From positions 1 through 31,419 of the forward strand of contig JBCDED010000044.1 in the NCBI GenBank assembly GCA_039179985.1: a stretch of DNA of 31,419 nt, read 5' to 3'. Source of the DNA: JBCCMQ01 sp039179985 (lineage in GTDB: Bacteria; Pseudomonadota; Alphaproteobacteria; Rhodobacterales; Rhodobacteraceae). Below the pieces are notes generated by a model. That model saw only the letters and a list, made by a program, of their open reading frames with translations. It was not told the DNA's origin and did no database searches. Every line of letters starts with the position of its first letter. Positions within the stretch are counted from its first letter, which is position 1. The position numbers and the translations under genes are program-made. Shown here piece after piece: positions 7,424 through 14,971 of the stretch.

Positions 7424-8592
7424 GCGCCTGGATGCAGGTTCTTCTTGCCCTCGTAGTCATCGCGGGCGGTGGCTGGGTCTTCCGCTGGGTCGGGCAGACG
7501 GCGACGGGGAACAAGCCTTATTTCCGGGATATGCCCTATGCCGTAGCCTTCGGTTTTGTGCTGGCGGCGGCGGCGATCCTCTACGGAATCAGTCTCTATT
7601 TCACCGAATCAGCCGTCTTCTTTCGCTGGGCGGTGCATGGCTTCATCTTCTTTGCGGTGGCGGCCTACATCTTTCGCACACTGGGCCGGATAGTCGGGAC
7701 GGAAGGCACGAAGAAACTTTTTCGCCAGATGCCGCTGACGGCGGCCTTTGGTGTGCTAACGATCATCGTCTACGCCATCGTGGCGATCTTTGCCGATTTT
7801 ATTGCGCCCTATGGGCAGGAACAGGTACTGGGTCAGGCCAATGTCGTGCCCGGCGGCAACCCCGAGATGGGCGGCAATCCTGACTTCCCGCTGGGCACGG
7901 ACCAGATAGGCCGGGATATTCTGAGCCGTCTGATCTACGGCGCGCAGAACACTGTCGGCATTGCCTTTGCCACGACCTGCCTTGCCTTTTTTATCGGTGG
8001 CACGCTTGGCTTTCTGGCCGCGACGCTGGGCGGCTGGCTCGACCAGATCCTCAGCCGCGCGGTTGACGTGCTGATGGCGATCCCGGCGCTGATTTTTGCG
8101 CTGCTTTTGATGACCATCGCCAGTGTCTGGTCTGCGGAACTGGGCATTCCGCTGACGATCTTCATGGTGCTGATCATCGCAGTGATCGACTCCACGCGAG
8201 TCTACCGTCTGGCCCGGGCCGTGGGCACGTCGATTGTGGTCATGGACTATATCGAAGCGGCCAAGCTGCGCGGTGAGGGGCTGAGCTACCTGATCTTCCG
8301 GGAAATCCTGCCCAACGCCACGGCGCCGCTTCTGGCCGAATTCGGGCTGCGGTTCTGCTTTGTCTTCCTGACCATCGCCTCTCTCAGCTTTCTCGGTGTT
8401 GGCATCCAGCCGCCGCTCGCAGACTGGGGCACAATGGTGCGGGATCTGGCGCAGTTCATTAACTTCGCGGCTTTCGCGCCCCAGGTGGCCTCGGCGCCGC
8501 TGCTGGCGGCGGGCGCCATTGCGCTGTTGACCGTCGCCGTGAACTTCGTGGTGGACTGGATGCTGCACAGATCGTCGGGGCTGAAGGAATGA
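7420..8592 (+). CDS. Peptide-type ABC importer permease, DppC/OppC family, with extended duplicated N-terminus
   Basis: 390 residues, about 90-100 longer than ordinary DppC proteins. The C-terminal 290 residues are conventional: a first helix starting near FRQMPLTAAFG, the conserved HPLGTDQ-type segment here as FPLGTDQIGRDILSRL, and helices. The EAA loop reads EAAKLRGEGLSYLIFREILP, followed by SFLGVGIQPPLADWG. The extra N-terminus adds roughly three hydrophobic segments (about 5-22, 40-60, 66-86). The motif F-R-[DQ]-M-P-x-x-x-A-F-G occurs at residues 35-45 and again at 101-111, so the extension looks like a copy of the family's own first helix region. It overlaps both neighbours by four bases. 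Confidence 0.9.
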   Translation: MSAWMQVLLALVVIAGGGWVFRWVGQTATGNKPYFRDMPYAVAFGFVLAAAAILYGISLYFTESAVFFRWAVHGFIFFAVAAYIFRTLGRIVGTEGTKKLFRQMPLTAAFGVLTIIVYAIVAIFADFIAPYGQEQVLGQANVVPGGNPEMGGNPDFPLGTDQIGRDILSRLIYGAQNTVGIAFATTCLAFFIGGTLGFLAATLGGWLDQILSRAVDVLMAIPALIFALLLMTIASVWSAELGIPLTIFMVLIIAVIDSTRVYRLARAVGTSIVVMDYIEAAKLRGEGLSYLIFREILPNATAPLLAEFGLRFCFVFLTIASLSFLGVGIQPPLADWGTMVRDLAQFINFAAFAPQVASAPLLAAGAIALLTVAVNFVVDWMLHRSSGLKE

Positions 8593-10247
8593 ACGCGAAA
8601 TCCAACCAGCCGCTCGTCAAGATCCGCGACCTAAAGATCGAGGGCCGCGCCGATGAAACCTGGATGCAGATCGTCAACGGCGTCGACATTGATCTCAATA
8701 AGGGCGAGGTTCTTGGTCTGATCGGTGAATCCGGGGCCGGGAAATCGACCATCGGACTGGCGTCGATGGGCTTTACGCGCGACGGATGCAGGATTTCGGG
8801 CGGCTCTGTGGCGTTCGACGGCATCGACCTTCTAGCGGCCTCGGCGTCGCAAAAGCGCGAGCTTCTGGGCAAACGCATTGCCTATGTGGCCCAGTCGGCG
8901 GCGGCGTCCTTCAACCCCGCACACAAGCTGATTGACCAGCACTCCGAAGGGCCGGTGCAGCACGGCGTAATGTCGAAGGCCGAAAGCGAGGCGGACGGGA
9001 TCGAACTTTATCGCCGCCTGCGTTTGCCCAACCCCGATGAGATCGGATTTCGCTACCCGCACCAGGTGTCGGGCGGGCAGTTGCAACGGGCAATGACCGC
9101 GATGGCCATGTCGTGCCGCCCGGATCTGATCGTTTTTGACGAACCGACAACCGCTCTGGACGTGACGACGCAGATCGAAGTGCTGGCCGCGATCCGTGAC
9201 ATCGTCGAGCAATTCGATACCGCCGCGATCTATATCACACACGACCTCGCCGTCGTGGCGCAGATGGCCGACAAGATCAAAGTGCTGCTGAAAGGCGACG
9301 AGGTCGAAGAGGCCGATACGCGCACCATGCTGTCGAGCCCCAAGGAAGAATACACCAAATCGCTCTGGGCCGTGCGCAGTTTCCACCGCGATCAGAAACC
9401 GCCCGCGGCCGTCGATGCGGTGCCGGTGATTTCTGTGCACAACGTGACGGCGGCCTACGGGTCAGTGGCGGTTCTGCACGATGTGAGCTTCGACATCCAC
9501 GAAGGCCGGACCGTTGCCGTGGTGGGCGAAAGCGGTTCGGGAAAATCCACGACGGCGCGCTGCATTACCGGTCTCTTGCCGCCCAGAAAGGGTGTGATCC
9601 AGTTCGACGGGCAGGATTTGCCGCTCGACTACCGCAAGCGGTCGAAGGATCAACTGCGGCAGGTCCAGATGATCTACCAGATGGCCGATACCGCGCTGAA
9701 CCCGCGCAAGACCATCGGCGAGCTTATCGGGCGCCCGGTGGAATTTTATCTGGGCCTGAAAGGTGCCGACAAACGCCGCCGGGTTGAAGAGCTGCTTGAT
9801 CAGATCGAACTGGAGCCGGGCAAATTCATCGACCGGCTGCCCTCGGAACTGTCGGGCGGCCAGAAACAGCGGATCGGAATCGCCCGCGCCCTGGCCGCCG
9901 AGCCCAAGTTCATCATCTGCGATGAGGTGACGAGCGCGCTGGACCAGCTGGTCGCTGAAGGCATCCTGAAGCTGCTCGCGCGCCTGCAGGATGAGTTGAA
10001 ATTGAGCTATATGTTCATAACTCATGACCTGGCGACGGTTCGTGCCATATCGGACGAAGTCGTGGTGATGAAGGACGGTAACGTCGTCGAATTCGGTCCC
10101 AAGGACGAAATGTTCACCCCGCCGCACCATCCATACACCGATCTTTTGCTTAGTTCGGTGCCCGAGATGGACCCGGACTGGCTGACCGAGCTTCTGGCGG
10201 AACGGGGAGTTGATAACATCGGCGACGCCGCCGTTGATAAAATGTGA
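8589..10247 (+). CDS. Fused two-domain ABC ATPase (DppD-DppF type)
   Basis: 552 residues carrying two complete nucleotide-binding domains. Domain 1 (about 1-260) has Walker A GESGAGKST, signature VSGGQLQRAM and Walker B LIVFDEPTTALD. Domain 2 (about 275-552) has GESGSGKST, signature LSGGQKQRIGIARAL and Walker B FIICDEVTSALD. Both contain a His switch in the YITHDLA and FITHDLA segments. The Q-loop region YQMADTALNPR and the C-terminal PPHHPYTDLLLSSVPEMD stretch are typical of oligopeptide/dipeptide ATPases. The fusion fixes a 1:1 ratio of D-like and F-like subunits. An ATGA overlap couples it to the permease. The binding-protein gene follows after 81 bases. Confidence 0.95.
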   Translation: MNAKSNQPLVKIRDLKIEGRADETWMQIVNGVDIDLNKGEVLGLIGESGAGKSTIGLASMGFTRDGCRISGGSVAFDGIDLLAASASQKRELLGKRIAYVAQSAAASFNPAHKLIDQHSEGPVQHGVMSKAESEADGIELYRRLRLPNPDEIGFRYPHQVSGGQLQRAMTAMAMSCRPDLIVFDEPTTALDVTTQIEVLAAIRDIVEQFDTAAIYITHDLAVVAQMADKIKVLLKGDEVEEADTRTMLSSPKEEYTKSLWAVRSFHRDQKPPAAVDAVPVISVHNVTAAYGSVAVLHDVSFDIHEGRTVAVVGESGSGKSTTARCITGLLPPRKGVIQFDGQDLPLDYRKRSKDQLRQVQMIYQMADTALNPRKTIGELIGRPVEFYLGLKGADKRRRVEELLDQIELEPGKFIDRLPSELSGGQKQRIGIARALAAEPKFIICDEVTSALDQLVAEGILKLLARLQDELKLSYMFITHDLATVRAISDEVVVMKDGNVVEFGPKDEMFTPPHHPYTDLLLSSVPEMDPDWLTELLAERGVDNIGDAAVDKM

Positions 10248-10328
10248 TCCGAATCGTCGGGCGCAGGCCCGGAGATCCAAAAAAGCGGGCTCGGGAAAGC
10301 CTGAAGATAAGCAGGGAGACTTAGACGA

Positions 10329-11873
10329 ATGACACGATTTAGCAGACGTGGACTACTCAAGACCGGTGCCGCAGCCGGTGTGCTGGCGGCCACGGGCCTG
10401 CCGGCAAGCGCAGAACCCAAGCGCGGTGGCATACTGCGCCTCGGTCTGGCTGGCGCCAACACTTCCGACAGCTGGGACGGCCGGACGCATTCCGACAGCT
10501 ATATGATCAACATGGCCCACGGCTGTGTGTTCGACTGCCTGACCGAGGTGTCGGCCAGCGGCGAACTGGTGGGTGAACTGGCCGAAAGCTGGGAAGCCAG
10601 CGCCGACGCCAAGACCTGGACGTTCAACCTGCGCCAGGGCGTGACCTTCCACAACGGCAAGCCTTTCGGCGCCGACGATGTGATCGAGTCGCTGCAGATG
10701 CACACCGCCGAGGGCGCGAAATCGGCGGCCAAGCCGATCGTGGCCGCGATCAGCGAAATGAAGAAAATGAACGACCATCAGGTGCAGTTCGTGCTTGCCG
10801 CGGGCAACGCCGATTTCCCGTTCCTGATGTCGGACTATCACATCCTGATCTACCCCGCGGGCCAGATCGAGGAAGCTATCGCCAAGGGGATCGGCACCGG
10901 TCTTTACAAGGTCGAAAGCTTCGACCCCGGCGTGCGTGCTGTCGTCAGCCGCGTCGATAGCCACTACAAGGATGGCAAGGCCGGCTGGTTCGACTCGGTC
11001 GAAGCCATCGCCATCAACGATTCGTCGGCACGGATGAACGCGCTGATGACCGGGCAGGTGGACGCGGTGAACCGGGTCGACTTCAAGACCGAACCGCTGA
11101 TGCGCGCCAACCCGAACGTGCAGATCTTCGAGGTGACGGGCAACCAGCACTTCACCTTCCCGATGCTCACCAACCTCGACCCCTATAGCGACGTCAATGT
11201 CCGCAAGGCGCTGAAGTACGCGATCAACCGGGAAGAGATGGTCGAAAAGATCCTGCAGGGCCATGGCGCTGTTGCCAACGACCACCCGATCGGCCCGGCG
11301 AACCAGTACTATGCGCCGGAGCTTGAGCAGAACTCTTACGATCCTGACAAGGCCAAATTCTACCTCAAAGAGGCGGGCATGGACAATCTGACGGTGGACC
11401 TGTCCGCCGCCAATGCGGCCTTCCCGGGCGCGGTCGATGCCGCCCAGCTTTATCAGGCTTCGGCCGGCGCTGCTGGCGTCCGGATCAACGTGGTTCAGGA
11501 GCCCGATGACGGCTACTGGTCGAACGTCTGGCTGAAAAAGCCGTGGTGCGCCTGCTACTGGTCGGGCCGTGCGACGGAAGACTGGATGTTCTCGACCGCC
11601 TATGAAACCGGCGTGCCCTGGAACGATACGTCTTGGGAAAACGATCGTTTCCAGTCGCTGCTTCTCGAAGGCCGCGCCGAGCTCGACAGCGGCAAGCGCA
11701 GCGACATCTACACCGAGATGCAGGCAATCATGTCCCAGGAAGGCGGCACGGTTGTTCCCATGTACGCCAACTACGTGGACGCGGCCTCGACCAAGCTGAC
11801 CCATGGCCCCGACATCGGGAACCTCTGGCAGCTGGACGGCAGCCGGATTTCCGAACGCTGGTGGTATTCCTAA
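10329..11873 (+). CDS. Tat-exported peptide-type ABC substrate-binding protein (SBP family 5)
   Basis: 514 residues. The N-terminus carries a twin-arginine signal (S5-R6-R7-G-L-L-K) followed by a hydrophobic stretch and an AxA cleavage site after residue 28 or so (LPASA-EP). Mature sequence features of family 5 binding proteins include GGILRLGL, LTEVSASGELVGELAESWE, the TWTFNLRQGVTFHNGKPF block and VRKALKYAINREEMV. The protein would fold before export and capture ligand in the periplasm for the permease pair. GGGAG lies about ten bases before the ATG. The 81-base gap after the ATPase shows no clear terminator, so it is probably the last gene of the operon, possibly with extra transcript from its own promoter. 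The strong terminator at 11901 follows. Confidence 0.93.
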   Translation: MTRFSRRGLLKTGAAAGVLAATGLPASAEPKRGGILRLGLAGANTSDSWDGRTHSDSYMINMAHGCVFDCLTEVSASGELVGELAESWEASADAKTWTFNLRQGVTFHNGKPFGADDVIESLQMHTAEGAKSAAKPIVAAISEMKKMNDHQVQFVLAAGNADFPFLMSDYHILIYPAGQIEEAIAKGIGTGLYKVESFDPGVRAVVSRVDSHYKDGKAGWFDSVEAIAINDSSARMNALMTGQVDAVNRVDFKTEPLMRANPNVQIFEVTGNQHFTFPMLTNLDPYSDVNVRKALKYAINREEMVEKILQGHGAVANDHPIGPANQYYAPELEQNSYDPDKAKFYLKEAGMDNLTVDLSAANAAFPGAVDAAQLYQASAGAAGVRINVVQEPDDGYWSNVWLKKPWCACYWSGRATEDWMFSTAYETGVPWNDTSWENDRFQSLLLEGRAELDSGKRSDIYTEMQAIMSQEGGTVVPMYANYVDAASTKLTHGPDIGNLWQLDGSRISERWWYS

Positions 11874-11900
11874 GCATCGGGTTCCATTTGACCCGTGCAG

Positions 11901-11933
11901 CGCCCCGCATATCCTGCGGGGCGTTCGCCTTTT
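11901..11933 (+). terminator. Intrinsic terminator of the peptide transporter operon
   Basis: A perfect 9-bp GC-rich stem, CGCCCCGCA with TGCGGGGCG around a 5-base loop. It is followed by TTCGCCTTTT, which is not a pure T run but is a common alphaproteobacterial form. It lies 28 bases after the stop codon. Confidence 0.8.
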
Positions 11934-11941
11934 CGGGGGGC

Positions 11942-11970
11942 TTGCAAGTTTGTAAACGCGGGCGTATATC
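11942..11970 (+). promoter_or_regulatory. Sigma-70 promoter of rimP-nusA-infB operon
   Basis: TTGCAA (11942-11947) and TATATC (11965-11970) are separated by exactly 17 bases, immediately downstream of the transporter terminator. Transcription should begin near 11977, giving a leader of about 86 bases before rimP. Confidence 0.65.
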
Positions 11971-11977
11971 CCACCTC

Positions 11978-12062
11978 AACAGCGGCACGCTGGGGTCCAC
12001 ACCCAGAGTTCCACCGGGAAACATCAACGGGCCGCGCGCCCGTTTTTTTGTGTCTGGAACCG
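11978..12062 (+). promoter_or_regulatory. rimP leader with intrinsic attenuator
   Basis: Inside the leader, ACGGGC (12027-12032) pairs with GCCCGT (12038-12043) and is followed by seven T residues (12043-12049), ending only 13 bases before the rimP ATG. Upstream is a second hairpin, CTGGG (11990-11994) with CCCAG (12002-12006). GCGGC at 11982-11986 is complementary to GCCGC at 12031-12035, so it could compete with the terminator stem. This is the layout of a transcription attenuator. Alternatively the promoter and terminator define a free RNA of about 70 bases. The operon product NusA itself acts at hairpins, so autoregulation is an attractive inference. Confidence 0.6.
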
Positions 12063-12644
12063 ATGACCGACCTGATCGCCAAAACGCAGATCGACCAGCG
12101 CCTTGCCGAGATCATCACGCCTGTGATCGAGGACATGGGCTTTGAGCTGGTGCGCATCCGTCTGCAGGGTGGCAAGACGCCGACGTTGCAGATCATGGCC
12201 GAAAAACCCGACGGCGGGATCGAGGTGGATGACTGCGCCGAGATCTCCACCGCGGTCAGTGCAACGCTCGACGTGGAAGATCCGATCGAAGACAACTATA
12301 CGCTCGAGGTCTCCAGCCCCGGCATCGACAGGCCCCTGACCCGGCTAAAGGATTTCGACAGTTGGGAAGGCTATGAGGCGAAGCTGGAGACAACCGAACT
12401 GATCGATGGTCGCCGCCGCTTTAAGGGCCTGCTGGCGGGCACCGAGAACGGCGAAGTGCTGATCGAAGTCGAGGTGGAGGGCGAACCGGCGACCATCGGG
12501 CTCGAGTTCGACTGGCTTTCGGACGCCAAGCTGGTGCTGACCGACGACCTGATCCGCGACGTGCTGCGGGCCCGGAAAGATGCGGGCGACGTGGACGAAA
12601 CGCAATTCGACGAAATTGAAACCATCATCGATGGGGAAGACTAG
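12063..12644 (+). CDS. rimP: Ribosome maturation factor RimP
   Basis: 193 residues from ATG 12063; the open frame extends further upstream but runs through the terminators. RimP assists late 30S subunit assembly. Family markers are the N-terminal helix LAEIITPVIEDMGFELVRIR, GGIEVDDCAEISTAVSATLD and the highly conserved YTLEVSSPGIDRPL block (about 80-93). A C-terminal Sm-like domain includes EFDWLSDAKLVLTDDLI. The ribosome-binding site is poor (TGGAAC just upstream), squeezed by the T run of the attenuator. First gene of the rimP-nusA-ylxR-infB operon, the same order as in most bacteria. Confidence 0.96.
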   Translation: MTDLIAKTQIDQRLAEIITPVIEDMGFELVRIRLQGGKTPTLQIMAEKPDGGIEVDDCAEISTAVSATLDVEDPIEDNYTLEVSSPGIDRPLTRLKDFDSWEGYEAKLETTELIDGRRRFKGLLAGTENGEVLIEVEVEGEPATIGLEFDWLSDAKLVLTDDLIRDVLRARKDAGDVDETQFDEIETIIDGED

Positions 12645-12676
12645 GCGCAGCACGCGCCGATTGGAGGACCGCAAAG

Positions 12677-14314
12677 ATGGCAATCACTTCCGCCAACCAG
12701 CTGGAACTGTTGCAGACCGCCGAGGCTGTGGCCCGGGAAAAGATGATCGACCCCGCGCTGGTGGTCGAGGCCATGGAAGAAAGCCTCGCCCGTGCGGCCA
12801 AGTCGCGTTACGGCGCCGAGATGGACATCCGCGTGTCGATCGATCGCAAGACCGGTCGCGCGACCTTTACCCGCGTGCGCACGGTGGTCGAGGATGACGA
12901 GGTCGAAAACTACCAGGCGGAAATGACGGTCGAACAGGCGCGTCAGTACATGGAAGATCCCAGTATCGGGGACGTCTTCGTGGAAGAGGTGCCGCCCGTC
13001 GACATGGGCCGGATCGCCGCGCAGTCGGCAAAGCAGGTGATCCTGCAGCGCGTCCGCGAGGCCGAGCGCGACAAGCAGTTCGAGGAATTTCAGGACCGCG
13101 CCGGGACCATCATCAACGGGATGGTCAAGCGCGAGGAATACGGCAACGTCATCGTTGACGTCGGCCGGGGCGAAGCCGTCTTGCGCCGGAACGAGAAGAT
13201 CGGTCGCGAAAGCTATCGCCCGAACGACCGTATCCGCTGCTACATCAAGGACGTGCGCCGCGAACCGCGGGGGCCGCAGATCTTCCTCAGCCGGACCGCG
13301 CCCGAGTTCATGGCCGAGCTTTTCAAGATGGAAGTGCCCGAGATCTACGACGGCATTATCGAGATCAAGGCCGTCGCCCGCGACCCGGGAAGCCGCGCGA
13401 AGATCGCGGTGATCTCTTACGATAACTCCATCGACCCTGTGGGCGCCTGTGTCGGTATGCGCGGCAGTCGCGTGCAGGCGGTGGTCAACGAGCTTCAGGG
13501 CGAGAAGATCGACATCATCCCCTGGAACGAGGATGCGCCGACCTTCCTTGTGAACGCGTTGCAGCCCGCCGAAGTGTCGAAGGTGGTTCTGGATGAAGAG
13601 GCCGAGCGCATCGAGGTTGTGGTACCCGAAGAGCAGTTGAGCCTTGCAATCGGCCGCCGCGGTCAGAACGTGCGGCTGGCGTCGCAACTCACCGGTCTCG
13701 ACATCGATATCATGACCGAAGAAGAGGAGAGCCGCCGCCGTCAGGCCGAGTTTGAGGCGCGCACGAACCTCTTTGTCGAAACGCTCGATCTGGACGAGTT
13801 CTTCGCCCAGCTTCTGGTCTCGGAGGGCTTCACCAATCTCGAAGAAGTCGCCTATGTGGAGGCCGACGAGTTGCTGGTCATCGACGGGGTTGACGAAGAC
13901 ACCGCCAACGAATTGCAGGCCCGCGCGCGGGATCACATTGAGGCGGTGAACAAGGCCGCGCTTGACCATGCGCGCGAGCTAGGTGTCGAGGATAGCCTGG
14001 TTGAATTCGAAGGCCTGACGCCCCAGATGATTGAGGCGCTTGCCGAAGACGGTATCAAGACATTGGAAGACTTCGCCACCTGCGCCGACTGGGAACTTGC
14101 GGGCGGCTGGACAACGGTGGACGGCGAGCGTGTCAAAGACGACGGTGTGCTCGAAAAGTTCGACGTCAGCCTCGAAGAAGCACAGGACATGGTCATGACC
14201 GCCCGGGTCCAGCTTGGCTGGGTTGATCCGGCGGACCTGATTGCGGCAGAGGAAGAGACCGAGGGCGAGGCGGCCGAAGAAGACGGCGCCACAGAAGAGG
14301 AGACGGGGGCCTGA
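12677..14314 (+). CDS. nusA: Transcription termination/antitermination factor NusA
   Basis: 545 residues. In order: RNA-polymerase-binding N-terminal domain (1-130), S1 domain (about 135-200, GTIINGMVKREEYGNVIVDVG), KH1 (about 230-300, DPVGACVGMRGSRVQAVVNELQGEKIDI split around 256-283) and KH2 (with LAIGRRGQNVRLA). Two C-terminal acidic helix-hairpin-helix repeats follow, as in the long proteobacterial form, the second being FEGLTPQMIEALAEDGI. The tail is very acidic. It binds elongating polymerase and controls pausing and termination. GGAGG sits 9 bases before the ATG. The stop lies within a hairpin (14306-14325). Confidence 0.97.
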   Translation: MAITSANQLELLQTAEAVAREKMIDPALVVEAMEESLARAAKSRYGAEMDIRVSIDRKTGRATFTRVRTVVEDDEVENYQAEMTVEQARQYMEDPSIGDVFVEEVPPVDMGRIAAQSAKQVILQRVREAERDKQFEEFQDRAGTIINGMVKREEYGNVIVDVGRGEAVLRRNEKIGRESYRPNDRIRCYIKDVRREPRGPQIFLSRTAPEFMAELFKMEVPEIYDGIIEIKAVARDPGSRAKIAVISYDNSIDPVGACVGMRGSRVQAVVNELQGEKIDIIPWNEDAPTFLVNALQPAEVSKVVLDEEAERIEVVVPEEQLSLAIGRRGQNVRLASQLTGLDIDIMTEEEESRRRQAEFEARTNLFVETLDLDEFFAQLLVSEGFTNLEEVAYVEADELLVIDGVDEDTANELQARARDHIEAVNKAALDHARELGVEDSLVEFEGLTPQMIEALAEDGIKTLEDFATCADWELAGGWTTVDGERVKDDGVLEKFDVSLEEAQDMVMTARVQLGWVDPADLIAAEEETEGEAAEEDGATEEETGA

Positions 14315-14325
14315 TCCCAGGCCCC
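14306..14325 (+). promoter_or_regulatory. Hairpin over the nusA stop codon
   Basis: GGGGCC, an 8-base loop holding the nusA stop codon TGA, then GGCCCC, followed by GTTTC. There is no real T run, so strong termination is unlikely. It could tune expression of the downstream genes or protect an RNA end. Confidence 0.35.
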
Positions 14326-14338
14326 GTTTCGGGTGCCG

Positions 14339-14971
14339 ATGTCGCGGGGCGGTCGCGATAAGGAGCGGGGCACGCCAGAGCGGCGGTGCATCGCCACCGG
14401 TGCGACCACGCCGAGAACCGGTCTGATCCGCTTTGCCGTGGATCCCGCCGGGGCCGTAGTGCCCGATGTTCTGGGCAAACTTCCCGGTCGGGGCATCTGG
14501 GTTAGCGCCGACAAGGCCGCCATTGAGACGGCGACGGCCAAAAACCTGTTCTCGCGCGCGGCCAAGCGCGCCGTGAGTGTTCCGGGTGATCTGCCTCAGC
14601 AGGTCGAAGCCGCCGTGGCGCGGCGTATGGTCGAGCTGGTATCGCTGGCGCGCAAGGCCGGTCAGGCGGTGGCAGGGTTCGAGAAGGTCAAGAGCTGGCT
14701 TGAAACCGGCGAGGCGGTCGTGCTTTTACAGGCGTCCGACGGGTCAGAAAAGGGCAAAGCCAAACTGCGCCCGCCGGACGAAACCGGCGAATTTATTGGG
14801 GTTTTGACCGCTTCCGAATTGGGTTTGGCATTCGGACGCGAAAATGTGATACATGGCGCGCTCTCGGCTGGTGGACTCACGGCGCGTGCTGTAGAGGAAG
14901 CCGCACGGCTCTCGGGCCTGCGTGAGAATAACGGCGGACTACCCGCCGGGAAGGATACGAAGACCGCATGA
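14339..14971 (+). CDS. YlxR (DUF448)-L7Ae fusion RNA-binding protein
   Basis: 210 residues from ATG 14339; a GTG two codons earlier is an alternative. The N-terminal half is a YlxR domain: ERRCIATGATTPRTGLIRFA and then GKLPGRGIWVSADKAAIE (about 14-65), with the conserved GRGIW motif. The C-terminal half (about 95-190) is an L7Ae/YlxQ-like domain: RRMVELVSLARKAGQAVAGF, then VLLQASDGSEKGKAKL and the GVLTASELGLAFGRENVIH stretch. In Firmicutes these are two separate genes between nusA and infB; here they are one protein. The role is probably RNA binding linked to ribosomes or transcription, not firmly established. Its stop overlaps the infB start (ATGA). Confidence 0.9.
   Translation: MSRGGRDKERGTPERRCIATGATTPRTGLIRFAVDPAGAVVPDVLGKLPGRGIWVSADKAAIETATAKNLFSRAAKRAVSVPGDLPQQVEAAVARRMVELVSLARKAGQAVAGFEKVKSWLETGEAVVLLQASDGSEKGKAKLRPPDETGEFIGVLTASELGLAFGRENVIHGALSAGGLTARAVEEAARLSGLRENNGGLPAGKDTKTA

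Noticed and set aside
10353..11804. A 483-codon minus-strand frame opposite the substrate-binding protein gene
   Set aside because: The plus-strand product has a Tat signal and clear family motifs; the antisense frame is compositional.
12641..13969. A 442-codon minus-strand frame opposite nusA
   Set aside because: It is a shadow of the conserved NusA coding region caused by high third-position GC; it has no ribosome-binding site or recognisable domain.
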